NCBI GenBank assembly: GCA_964554415.1
Contig: CAZKON010000007.1
Coordinates: 1-36,098 of the forward strand
Source: JAGVXD01 sp964554415
GTDB taxonomy: Archaea; Nanobdellota; Nanobdellia; Pacearchaeales; GW2011-AR1
DNA: 36,098 nucleotides
Direction of reading: 5' to 3'
In this document: positions 1 to 7,398 of the stretch, in pieces
Numbering within the stretch: the stretch's first letter is position 1
Layout of the letters: each line of letters opens with the position of its first letter
The notes under the pieces: generated by a model
Database searches by the model: none
Seen by the model: only the letters and a program-made list of their open reading frames with translations
Told to the model about the DNA's origin: nothing
Translations under genes and position numbers: made by a program

Positions 1-6
1 TTTTCT

Positions 7-28
7 CAGGATAGGCTTGCCTATCCTG
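7..28 (+). terminator. hairpin, probable terminator of an upstream gene
   Basis: A perfect 9-bp stem (CAGGATAGG / CCTATCCTG) closes a CTTG tetraloop and is followed by a T-rich run (GTTTTTGTCTT). This is the form of an intrinsic terminator reading rightward out of a gene that lies before the window. Confidence 0.6.
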
Positions 29-205
29 TTTTTGTCTTCTGTTTCGGAGATACTGTTATCTACGAAAGATATAAATACGAGCGCGCATAAGAAGAAGTAA
101 GCCTTGTGAATGTTCTGGCTTACTTTTCACTACCGATATGGAGACCTATTCCATTTCCCAATAGAGTCTGGCGTGCGCTTCTAGTCATAATAGCATCTGA
201 GAGGG

Positions 206-652
206 ATGTCGGTTTGTACGAATAAAAGGGGAAAAGTTCAGAACAAGCCATTTCTATGGAGAACTTTGCAAAAGTCTAAAGTTCTCCATAACTTTAAGAT
301 AGATTTCAAGTTTTTAGCAAGAGCGGAGAAAGATGATCTTGTATGGCTACAATATCTACTTTATTTTGTTGGTCTCTTCTATAATAAGAAAAGAAAAGAT
401 GCGAAAATAAAGATAAACATTCTTCACAGCGAAAAAATACGATGGTGGAGGGGGAAAAACCACTTACCGTTTTCTAAAGTAAGATTTATCTCCGATGTAT
501 ATGATAGTCCAGCAACTACATTTATCTATGGGAATAAGGTAGCAATTATTATGTGGACAAATCCTCTTTTTGGAATAGTCATCAATAGTCTAGAGTTGGC
601 AAAGAGCTATCTTAATTTTTTTACCTTGCTCTGGGAGATAGCTAAACCCTAA
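206..652 (+). CDS. TrmB-like regulator, C-terminal part only
   Basis: The last 60 residues match the end of TrmB-family sugar-responsive regulators: a motif around SPATTFIYGNKVAIIMW, then GIVINSLELAKSY, then FTLLWEIAKP. The intact TrmB at 13913-14644 ends in the same way (FELLWKSAK). There is no winged-helix DNA-binding domain at the N-terminus, and the first 80 residues are not recognisable. The nearest TATA-like element (about 70-79) lies some 130 bases before the start, unlike the leaderless genes here, although GAGAGGG just before the ATG could be a ribosome site. It is either a truncated remnant or a stand-alone effector domain; truncation seems likelier. Confidence 0.55.
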   Translation: MSVCTNKRGKVQNKPFLWRTLQKSKVLHNFKIDFKFLARAEKDDLVWLQYLLYFVGLFYNKKRKDAKIKINILHSEKIRWWRGKNHLPFSKVRFISDVYDSPATTFIYGNKVAIIMWTNPLFGIVINSLELAKSYLNFFTLLWEIAKP

Positions 653-738
653 CCTGTCACCAATTTGTGACATTTATCGAAGACAAGTTTTAAAAAGTCC
701 TTCCATCGTATGTTACATCACATGGTAAGGCGAGATAT

Positions 739-831
739 TCTAGAAAAAGACGGGGGGATATAATCTAACGGACATAATCCATATATCCTATCGTTCTCGA
801 CAATCCCATTATACATTACTCTTTTTCTAGA
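739..831. repeat. 93-bp element with 12-bp terminal inverted repeats
   Basis: TCTAGAAAAAGA at 739-750 is the exact reverse complement of TCTTTTTCTAGA at 820-831. Inside, GGATATA and TATATCC make a second 7-bp inverted pair. No reading frame is present. The element ends a few bases before the TATA box of the first Fic gene. It could be a MITE-like relic or a regulatory hairpin; only one copy was noticed. Confidence 0.45.
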
Positions 832-869
832 TAAGCAATATTTATATACTTTGTAATGTATAGTTATTC

Positions 870-1730
870 ATGAGATTATTAAAGAGAAAATCGGGAAGCA
901 AAGAATACTGGTATTTGCAGCATTCATTCAGAAAAAAAGGAAAAGTGGTAACAAAGGAGAAGTATTTAGGAGAAAAGATACCTGAAGATATTGAAAAGAT
1001 TAAAGAGGCATTTAAGAAAGAGGTTAAGCACGACGTTTACAATAAATTAGAAATTATTAAGAAGAATTTTCAGGCTGAGTGGGGAAAAATACCAGAAAGC
1101 GCTAGAAAAAGAGAACTTGAAGAAATCTCGATTGCCTTTACTTATAATACCAATGCTATTGAAGGATCTACCATTACTTTAGACGAAGTACGAGAGATTA
1201 TTCAGGATAAAATCGCCCCCAATAAACCTCTAAGAGACGTGCGAGAAACAGAGGCACATAGTAAAGTTTTCTTAGAAATGCTCAAAAGGAAGGAGAGAGT
1301 TACAAATGAACTAATATTGAAGTGGCACAAGGAGGTATTTGGTGAGACAAAACCTGATATTGCTGGTGAATATCGCGATTATTTAGTAAGAGTTGGGTCA
1401 TATCTTGCTCCTGATTGGCAGGAAGTTGAACGAATGATGAACGAGTTAATTGCATTCATTGAAAAAGGCAGGAAAGTAAATCCTGTTGAATTGGCTGCGA
1501 GATCCCATGATAAGTTTGAGAAAATACATCCATTTGGTGATGGAAACGGAAGAGTGGGCAGATTATTGATGAATTATATATTATGGCATTCAGGCTATCC
1601 TATGCTTATCATAGAATATAAGAAAAGAAAATCTTATTATAAGGCTTTACAAAAAGATGAGGAAGGATTTTGTTCTTATTTTATTAGAAGGTATTTAGCG
1701 GTCCATAAGAAAAGGTACTTGGGGAAATAG
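870..1730 (+). CDS. Fic-domain protein (likely AMP transferase), copy 1
   Basis: Fic enzymes move a nucleotide part, usually AMP, to a hydroxyl of a target protein. The core motif HPFGDGNGRVGR begins at residue 220, with the catalytic His and the phosphate-binding GNGR intact. An inhibitory-helix motif of the (S/T)xxxE(G/N) kind, TNAIEG, is at residues 94-99, before the core, which marks a class II self-inhibited Fic. The first 50 residues share a pattern (Y.L.HSFR, K.V, KYLG) with the Fic at 1986-2924, so the two are paralogues. A TATA box at 841-848 lies about 26 bases before the ATG, which supports a leaderless start. The target is unknown. Confidence 0.9.
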   Translation: MRLLKRKSGSKEYWYLQHSFRKKGKVVTKEKYLGEKIPEDIEKIKEAFKKEVKHDVYNKLEIIKKNFQAEWGKIPESARKRELEEISIAFTYNTNAIEGSTITLDEVREIIQDKIAPNKPLRDVRETEAHSKVFLEMLKRKERVTNELILKWHKEVFGETKPDIAGEYRDYLVRVGSYLAPDWQEVERMMNELIAFIEKGRKVNPVELAARSHDKFEKIHPFGDGNGRVGRLLMNYILWHSGYPMLIIEYKKRKSYYKALQKDEEGFCSYFIRRYLAVHKKRYLGK

Positions 1731-1789
1731 TCAGACATATCCGCCAGATGTCATTGACGATGGGTTTTTGGCGTGCGCTATCGTTTTTA

Positions 1790-1913
1790 TTTCAAACTGG
1801 GTGTAATACCCCGCAGCTTGCTGCGCCAGTTTGAAATTAGAGATTTCCGTCTAGAACCGAGCGTAATACCCAATCAGCTTGCTGTGGGGATAGCGAAGGC
1901 TTAGGAAATCTCT
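1790..1913. repeat. composite double-hairpin repeat, copy 1
   Basis: Two stems stand side by side. Stem 1 is TTTCAAACTGG / CCAGTTTGAAA (1790-1800 with 1826-1836); stem 2 is AGAGATTTCC / GGAAATCTCT (1839-1848 with 1904-1913). Each encloses a unit of the form AATACCC...CAGCTTGCTG. A T-rich run follows. Related copies are at 29846-29990 and 32261-32386. The palindromic CAGCTTGCTG core with a conserved GTAATACCC before it recalls REP-type elements, but no Y1/REP transposase is present in the window. Confidence 0.75.
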
Positions 1914-1964
1914 TTATTTTTATAGACAATAACTGTAGACATAATATGTAGAAAAGTTTAAATA

Positions 1965-1974
1965 TGTAGTCACA
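1965..1974. promoter_or_regulatory. possible operator in the Fic copy 2 promoter
   Basis: TGTAGTCACA lies between the TATA box (GTTTAAATA, about 1956-1964) and the ATG at 1986. The same 10-mer forms both arms of the hairpin directly after the gene's stop codon (2925-2955). A protein bound here would cover the transcription start. Confidence 0.4.
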
Positions 1975-1985
1975 TATATATTCTT

Positions 1986-2924
1986 ATGTATGTAGAAAAA
2001 AGGAAGACAAAAGGAAAGGTTTTGTATTACCTAGGACATTCATTTAGAGAAGACACTAAGGTTCACAAAATAAGGAAATATCTTGGAGCGGATTTACATC
2101 AAGGACTTCTCAAAGAAAGAGAAGAGAAAGCAAAGGTGCTCATTCTTGAGGAAATTAATAGGTACAAGATCATTAAAGACCCCTTAGTTGAAGGAATTTC
2201 GGAAAGGGAACTACTATTTATAAAGAAGTTAGAGAAAAAGATACCTCTGAAGATCAGCCATTTATCTGAAAAAGAATGGCTTGTTTTTTCTGAACTCTTT
2301 ACTTACAACACTAATGCAATAGAAGGTTCTGAATTAAGTAGTAAAGAAGTCAAGGAAGTCTTGGAAGAGGACAAATGGCCTAAAAAATCAAAGTCAGACA
2401 TTGCAGAAGCCTATGGTGTTAATGATGCCATTTTACTTATTAGAACAACAAAAGAACATATATCTCTCGATTTGATGCGTGAGATTCATCGCATAGTCTT
2501 TAAAAATTCAAAGGATTTTGCAGGAAATTTTAGAAAGCAAGGAGAAGAGGTTGTTGTGATGGGCAGAATGGGCAACATTGTGCACGAAGGGGCGCCACAA
2601 TCAAGAGTTATTTCTCTTCTGAATGAGATAGTTGATTGGTATCATACATATAAAACTAAGTATCCTGTATTACTTTTAGCTGCAGTTGTTCATAACCAGT
2701 TTGAGAATATCCATCCCTTTCGAGATGGCAATGGCAGAGTTGGAAGGATTCTGTTGAATAATATTTTAATTAAGCATGGCTTCCCTCCGATGAATATTGA
2801 TTTTACCAATCGAGTTGAATATTATGCTTCTCTTCAGGAATACGAAAAAAACCACAATCTGAAGCCAACACTTGATTTATTCATGAAGGAATATAAGGCT
2901 CTCAAAAAGATGCTGAAGAAATGA
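1986..2924 (+). CDS. Fic-domain protein (likely AMP transferase), copy 2
   Basis: The catalytic motif HPFRDGNGRVGR begins at residue 243, and an N-terminal inhibitory motif TNAIEG is at residues 109-114 (class II arrangement). Residues 1-50 resemble those of the Fic at 870-1730, which points to an old tandem duplication now separated by a composite repeat. The C-terminus is lysine-rich. A TATA box about 26 bases before the ATG indicates a leaderless transcript. The shared 10-mer in its promoter and 3' hairpin hints at local regulation. Target and substrate nucleotide cannot be told from the sequence. Confidence 0.9.
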   Translation: MYVEKRKTKGKVLYYLGHSFREDTKVHKIRKYLGADLHQGLLKEREEKAKVLILEEINRYKIIKDPLVEGISERELLFIKKLEKKIPLKISHLSEKEWLVFSELFTYNTNAIEGSELSSKEVKEVLEEDKWPKKSKSDIAEAYGVNDAILLIRTTKEHISLDLMREIHRIVFKNSKDFAGNFRKQGEEVVVMGRMGNIVHEGAPQSRVISLLNEIVDWYHTYKTKYPVLLLAAVVHNQFENIHPFRDGNGRVGRILLNNILIKHGFPPMNIDFTNRVEYYASLQEYEKNHNLKPTLDLFMKEYKALKKMLKK

Positions 2925-2955
2925 TGTGACTACATTTTTTTTGTTTGTAGTCACA
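2925..2955 (+). terminator. hairpin after Fic copy 2
   Basis: A perfect 10-bp inverted repeat, TGTGACTACA (2925-2934) and TGTAGTCACA (2946-2955), has an 11-base T-rich loop and overlaps the stop region. It may act in transcription ending or mRNA 3'-end protection; its arm equals the 10-mer in the gene's promoter. Confidence 0.5.
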
Positions 2956-3201
2956 TTAAGGAACATTAGTTTAATATTGGCTGATTTGTAATGTTTGAGG
3001 GAGATGGTCGTTAGAAGAATTACTAAAAAATTAAACCTCTAGTTTGTTTTTGGATTTTGTTAGCTTCTTCATAAGACTTTGCTTTACAGCAGAGCTTATC
3101 TTGTTTGTCGAAGTAACCTTATTTCGGGATAACACAAAATTTTCAGCACCCCCTAGATTTATAAAGGGGGCTTTATATGTATTTAGACCAAGGAGGTTAC
3201 C

Positions 3202-3375
3202 ATGGCAAAACCGAAAATGGAGTTCTATGATGTGAAGACCAAGGGCAAATTTTCTACAGATGCTTACAGGGTTGTAGAAAAAGGCGGGCGTTTCTTTGCA
3301 GTCGCTAAGTCAAATGCCGGGACTCATGAGTGCTGGAGAGTACTCTCAAAGGACCAAGCTGCAAAGCTGAAATAA
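3202..3375 (+). CDS. small basic protein of 57 residues, function unknown
   Basis: An ORF of 57 codons starts MAKPKMEFYDVKTKGKF and ends DQAAKLK. It has the best ribosome binding site in the region, AAGGAGGT seven bases before the ATG, a TATA-like TTTATAAA at about 3158-3165 that leaves room for a short leader, and a terminator hairpin on its stop codon. All of these argue for a real, well expressed gene. The product is lysine-rich with a pattern YRVVEKGGRFFAVAKS and a single Cys and Trp. I do not recognise a named family; a small nucleic-acid-binding role is only a guess from its charge. Confidence 0.75.
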   Translation: MAKPKMEFYDVKTKGKFSTDAYRVVEKGGRFFAVAKSNAGTHECWRVLSKDQAAKLK

Positions 3376-3393
3376 GCAAATTTTGCTTTTTTT
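3374..3393 (+). terminator. intrinsic terminator of the 57-residue gene
   Basis: AAGCAAA pairs with TTTGCTT around a single T, followed by a T run. It begins at the stop codon of the gene at 3202-3375. Confidence 0.65.
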
Positions 3394-3437
3394 ATATGTT
3401 TCGAATAATTTAAATAGTTTCAAGTAGAAAAGAGGGA

Positions 3438-4976
3438 ATGACAAAGGATAAGAAGAATGATGATAAGGACTTTTTGAGTTTTATCCAAGAATCTGGTCTG
3501 ATATGGGGACCGAGTCCTGAGATTTATGGGGGGCTGGCAGGATTTTATACTTACGGTCCGCTTGGTAAATTATTAAAGAACAAAGTCGAGAACTCTGTCA
3601 GAAAAGTCTTCAATAAACATGGGCTCAGGGAGATTGAAGGGCCTACTGTAATGCCCGATATTGTTTGGAAAGCATCAGGACATCTGGATACATTTAAAGA
3701 TCGTCTCGTGCGGTGTTCTAAATGCAATGCAGTTTTTAGGGCAGATAAACTTATTGAAGAATCCCGTGATGTTTCTGCTGATGTTTTTTCTAATGAACAG
3801 CTTATAAGCTTTATTCGTGAGCATAACCTTTCTTGTCCGACTTGTAAGGGAAGATTTTTTGAGAAGATTGAAACACAAAGTTTGATGATGAAGACTGTTG
3901 TTGCTGGTCAAGAATGTTCATTACGGCCTGAAACTGCCACAGTCACTTATCTTCTTTATCCTAATTTTTATAATTATTTCAGGAGAAAGATTCCATTTGG
4001 AGTTTTTCAGATCGGGAAAGCTTATAGGAATGAAATCTCTCCGAGACAGCATGTTATACGGGGGAGAGAGTTTACACAAGCAGAAGGGCAGATTTTTGTA
4101 GATCCCAAAGAGAAAAATGAATGGGACCCTTATGAGAAAATCGCAGATAGTGAGATTCCTTTATGGAATGCTTCTGCGCAGAAAGCAAGTAAAGGTGTGA
4201 GTGTTATGAAGGTAGCTGTGGCAGTTAAGCAGAAAACACTTAGAAGCCAAGCTTATGCTTGGTGTCTTTGGCTGGCATATCAACAATTCGTCAATTTTGG
4301 CATTCCGATTGATAGAATACGCTTAAGGCAACATCAAGATGATGAGAAGGCGTTTTACGCGCAGGATGCATGGGATATTGAGGTAAAACTTAATCATTAT
4401 GGATGGACTGAACTCTGCGGTGTTCATGATAGAGGAGACTATGACCTGACACAACATGCAAAATTCTCAAAAGTTAGTTTGGACGCAATGCGTGAAAATG
4501 GAGAGAGGTTCGTGCCTCATGTTTTAGAAATCGCCTTTGGGACAGACAGACCTACTTATGCACTTATTGATTTATTTTACGAAAAGAAGGGAATCGAAGA
4601 GGGCAAAACGAGATTTGCTGTACCTTATAAGATGGCGCCGATTGAAGTGTCTATATTCCCTCTTATGAAAAAACCAGAACTTGTTGCATTAAGTGAACGA
4701 ATAAAGACAATGCTTGAGAGTGAGTTTGTTGTTGAACATGATATATCTGGAAGTATTGGGCGGAGATATCTCAGGAGCGCCAGCGCAGGAACGCCTTTCG
4801 CGCTTACAATTGATTATGATTCTTTGGAGATGAAGGATGTGACTATAAGAGACAGAGACAGCGAGAAGCAGATACGCGTGAAGATTTCAGAACTTGTTGA
4901 GGCTTTACGGGAGTTGGTTTCTGGGAAATTGGCATTTGAGAAGGCGGGAAAGGTTGTTGAGACGAGAGTGAAGTAA
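3438..4976 (+). CDS. glyS: glycyl-tRNA synthetase
   Basis: This class II synthetase attaches glycine to tRNA-Gly in the cytoplasm. At 512 residues it is the alpha2 archaeal/eukaryal type. The N-terminal catalytic core has the WGPSPEIYGG and FYTYGPLG segments, LRPETA near residue 162, motif 2 as AYRNEISPRQ...REFTQAE near residues 195-216, and motif 3 as AFGTDRPTYAL. A cysteine quartet (C93, C96, C133, C136) in the insertion likely binds zinc. The C-terminal 110 residues form the anticodon-binding domain (APIEVSIFPL to the end). TATA-like TTTAAATAG at about 3409-3417 precedes the ATG by about 25 bases. Its stop abuts the stop of the convergent regulator at 4977. Confidence 0.95.
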   Translation: MTKDKKNDDKDFLSFIQESGLIWGPSPEIYGGLAGFYTYGPLGKLLKNKVENSVRKVFNKHGLREIEGPTVMPDIVWKASGHLDTFKDRLVRCSKCNAVFRADKLIEESRDVSADVFSNEQLISFIREHNLSCPTCKGRFFEKIETQSLMMKTVVAGQECSLRPETATVTYLLYPNFYNYFRRKIPFGVFQIGKAYRNEISPRQHVIRGREFTQAEGQIFVDPKEKNEWDPYEKIADSEIPLWNASAQKASKGVSVMKVAVAVKQKTLRSQAYAWCLWLAYQQFVNFGIPIDRIRLRQHQDDEKAFYAQDAWDIEVKLNHYGWTELCGVHDRGDYDLTQHAKFSKVSLDAMRENGERFVPHVLEIAFGTDRPTYALIDLFYEKKGIEEGKTRFAVPYKMAPIEVSIFPLMKKPELVALSERIKTMLESEFVVEHDISGSIGRRYLRSASAGTPFALTIDYDSLEMKDVTIRDRDSEKQIRVKISELVEALRELVSGKLAFEKAGKVVETRVK

Positions 4977-5963
4977 TCATTCTAACTCTCCTTCTGGAAA
5001 TTGAATATATTTGTATATTTTCTCCATTTGGATAAGATCAAAAGAGAGAAGATCACTCCCCAGGGCTTTTCTCATTGCTTTGAGCTTTTCTCCGAGTTCT
5101 CCCGAATTATGCGAAACGAGGTAGATAATTCCTGAATATGCTCCTGTGAGCTTTGCTCCATAGAAGACATTGAGTTCTTTTTCGAGGTAGTCTAAGAAGG
5201 ATTTGTCGAAGGTTTTGACGTTCAATAACAGATATGCAGTATATAGACCATATTTTTGAAAATCGTGAAGAAGACCGAAATTGAGGATAAACTTATTTTT
5301 TACATATCCGTTAATACGGTAACGAATTGTTTCGTGGTTGATTCCTGTTTTTTCTGAAAGATTGCTGAACTTGATTCTTGGATTATGGAGAAGAGCAGAA
5401 ATTATCTTTTTATCTGTTGCATCTAGAGCAATAGAAGATATTTTTCTTTCAGAAGAATATGCGCGAGTGGTAAGCTGATAGAGAGGATTCTTTTTATTTT
5501 TAGGAGTCTTGGTGTTCACTCTTATGGGGGGAATGATATTGGTAAATGATTTAAGATAGGAAGTGCATTCTGCAATACCAATGTCTGCAATGTCGAAGAT
5601 TTCTTTTAATGATTTGATGAGGTTTTGGAGTTCTTCAGGTTGCTTTACCAGTGCGACCAACTGTATGTCATATTTTCCATAATTATCATTGACTGAAATA
5701 ATTGAAGGCATGGACTCTAGTTTTTTATGAGGAATCTCTAGATTGTTAAGCCGAAGCCAGAGGTGATATTGTCGGTACCCCATCATAAAGTAGTCAAATT
5801 GAATTGAAAATCGTGCGAGTTTTTCTTTTTCAATGAGTTTTTTGATTTGATAATCTATGGCGTCTTCCGAACATCGGAGCGTTTTTGCTATGTCTCTATT
5901 TGAGAACCTACAATTGATAGAAAGCAGTTCAAGGATTTGCTTTTGACGCAGTGTAAGCTCCAT
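4977..5963 (-). CDS. tandem Lrp/AsnC-type regulator, copy 1
   Basis: The protein has two winged-helix domains of Lrp/AsnC type, one at the N-terminus (TLRQKQILELL...SNRDIAKTLRCSEDAIDYQIKKL) and one midway (ALDATDKKIISALL...LSEKTGINHETIRYRI), each followed by a segment like the ligand-sensing RAM domain. I chose the internal ATG at 5963 (MELTLRQ) rather than the TTG seven codons upstream, because the TATA box at 5988-5993 lies 25-30 bases from this ATG and too close to the TTG. It is divergent from the cyclodipeptide synthase gene, so it may control it; known Lrp proteins respond to amino acids. Three more proteins of this build are in the window. Confidence 0.85.
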   Translation of the reverse strand: MELTLRQKQILELLSINCRFSNRDIAKTLRCSEDAIDYQIKKLIEKEKLARFSIQFDYFMMGYRQYHLWLRLNNLEIPHKKLESMPSIISVNDNYGKYDIQLVALVKQPEELQNLIKSLKEIFDIADIGIAECTSYLKSFTNIIPPIRVNTKTPKNKKNPLYQLTTRAYSSERKISSIALDATDKKIISALLHNPRIKFSNLSEKTGINHETIRYRINGYVKNKFILNFGLLHDFQKYGLYTAYLLLNVKTFDKSFLDYLEKELNVFYGAKLTGAYSGIIYLVSHNSGELGEKLKAMRKALGSDLLSFDLIQMEKIYKYIQFPEGELE

Positions 5964-6056
5964 GTTCTTAGTATTACATACCAATGCTTTAAATATTTTG
6001 TTATAATAAGAAAATAATCTAGGAATTCTTTAATATACATATATTACTACTATTTT

Positions 6057-6818
6057 ATGACAAATGGAAGAATTAGAATACCTGAAGAGTATAATTCAAT
6101 AAAAGAGTCCTCTAGAAAGATTGCAGGATTTATGGGTCTCAGTGTGGGGAAGAAAGAGTTTTATAATAGAAGAATGGTGGAGTCATTTGCTGCTTTCATG
6201 AGTGAACATTTCTCAAAAGCGTTCTTCTTTATCTCAGATTTTCCCAAAATTCATAATCTTCATGCAATAGAGAATATCTTTGGAGACGAAGCATTTAGAA
6301 GAATTAATATTTCATCAATAGAACTTGCACATTTTGTTACATCGGTTACAAGTTCTTTTCCTAACTTAGATGTTCTTCAGTTTAGTAGTGTGCGTTATGA
6401 ATTAGACGCGTATCGTGCTAACTTATCTATTTTACATAATGAATATCTTATTCAAAAACAAAAAGTTATTCGGACGGATCGGAGCTTCTATAATGACTGT
6501 CAGAAAATAGTAGATGGGCTCCTCACTCTTCCTACAAATCTTGCAAAAATTGAGGCAAACTCCGATAATAGCTTAGGAAAAGCAAGGTATTATGCTATGT
6601 CCGGTTATTTAGAGGAACTGGCAATGCTTCTTGCTCTTCCAAGATGGACAAGGTTGGGAAACAATGAGCAGTTTCCTGTATGTGAAATATATCCTGGAAA
6701 ATCAGAAGTACAAGAAAAATTGCAAAGGGGGGAATATGAATCATGCAGAAATTTAATTGTGAATCCGAGGTATATGTTCATGGAGGCACATTATGAACCT
6801 GACCATCGCAAATCTTAA
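6057..6818 (+). CDS. divergent tRNA-dependent cyclodipeptide synthase
   Basis: Cyclodipeptide synthases take aminoacyl groups from two charged tRNAs to make a diketopiperazine. Seen here: GLSVG with the candidate catalytic Ser29; an FFFISDFPKIHN segment (D61, P63, N67) that fits the family's second motif; a helix with GYLEELAML (Y184, E187); and the C-terminal EIYPGKSEVQEKLQRGEY block typical of the family. Length (253) is normal. The pattern is closest to the XYP subfamily as I remember it. The usual Tyr four residues before the conserved Glu is Gly183 here, with Tyr one place later, so activity may be altered. A TATA at about 6028-6036 gives a leaderless ATG. The gene overlaps the following GNAT by 26 bases. 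Confidence 0.72.
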   Translation: MTNGRIRIPEEYNSIKESSRKIAGFMGLSVGKKEFYNRRMVESFAAFMSEHFSKAFFFISDFPKIHNLHAIENIFGDEAFRRINISSIELAHFVTSVTSSFPNLDVLQFSSVRYELDAYRANLSILHNEYLIQKQKVIRTDRSFYNDCQKIVDGLLTLPTNLAKIEANSDNSLGKARYYAMSGYLEELAMLLALPRWTRLGNNEQFPVCEIYPGKSEVQEKLQRGEYESCRNLIVNPRYMFMEAHYEPDHRKS

Positions 6819-7212
6819 AGCTGAAGATATTCCTCAAATTATGAAATTTGGAGGAAATCATCCTGCATTTGAAGGGTTTTGGTCTGAGGAGACTATTGAG
6901 AGATTTGTCGAAGATGGGCTTTCGCGAGGTATTTATTGTGAAGAACGTACCCTTATCGGGTTTGTATTGGCGACCTATCAGCCTATTACTCGGAAGTTGA
7001 CGTGGGAAAATGCGTATGTTGCGCCAGAATACCGAAAATTGAACTTAGCTTTAGATGCATTTCAACAAGTTTGGCAGGAAGGAAGAAAGAGGGGTGCTCT
7101 CTTTGCAGAGGCAATTGTCAAAGCTGAAAATACCAATCCTGAACGTATATTATTGAAGGCAGGATTCACATCTCGAGGAGAACATTTGTGGTATCATAAA
7201 TTTGGTGAATGA
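6793..7212 (+). CDS. GNAT-family N-acetyltransferase
   Basis: The 139-residue protein has the GNAT fold order: a central strand with ENAYVAPEYRKLNLALDAF in the place of the acetyl-CoA-binding motif A, then a motif B segment NPERILLKAGFTSRG. The Q/RxxGxG/A loop is degenerate. The start overlaps the end of the cyclodipeptide synthase gene by 26 bases in another frame, so the two are translationally coupled. It may acetylate a cyclodipeptide or a related amino-acid product; this comes from context only, as GNATs also act on proteins, antibiotics and small amines. Confidence 0.8.
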   Translation: MNLTIANLKAEDIPQIMKFGGNHPAFEGFWSEETIERFVEDGLSRGIYCEERTLIGFVLATYQPITRKLTWENAYVAPEYRKLNLALDAFQQVWQEGRKRGALFAEAIVKAENTNPERILLKAGFTSRGEHLWYHKFGE

Positions 7213-7224
7213 ACTTCTTTCTGA

Positions 7225-7398
7225 GCCTCTTTTAGAACCTTAGATCTGCGAGATCATCTTCTGGATTTTTGCAGTGGATTTGAGATCATTCTTGACGAGG
7301 CGAAGGAGTATGATTTAATTGAAGGTATTGGTGATGAACTTGCAATGCTCGATGCTTTTCTCAAAACTGGCAAGCATATGGTGTGGAAGAAGAACTAA
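7225..7398 (+). pseudogene. open stretch without a start codon, probable gene remnant
   Basis: The frame that continues after the GNAT stop stays open for 57 codons, without a usable start, and ends in a protein-like sequence (DEAKEYDLIEGIGDELAMLDAF...GKHMVWKKN). It has no ribosome site and runs into the stop of the convergent regulator. It may be the end of a lost gene; the family is not recognised. Confidence 0.3.

Noticed and set aside
3044..3235. 63-codon plus-strand ORF
   Set aside because: It covers the promoter and ribosome site of the better supported 57-residue gene and overlaps it in another frame.
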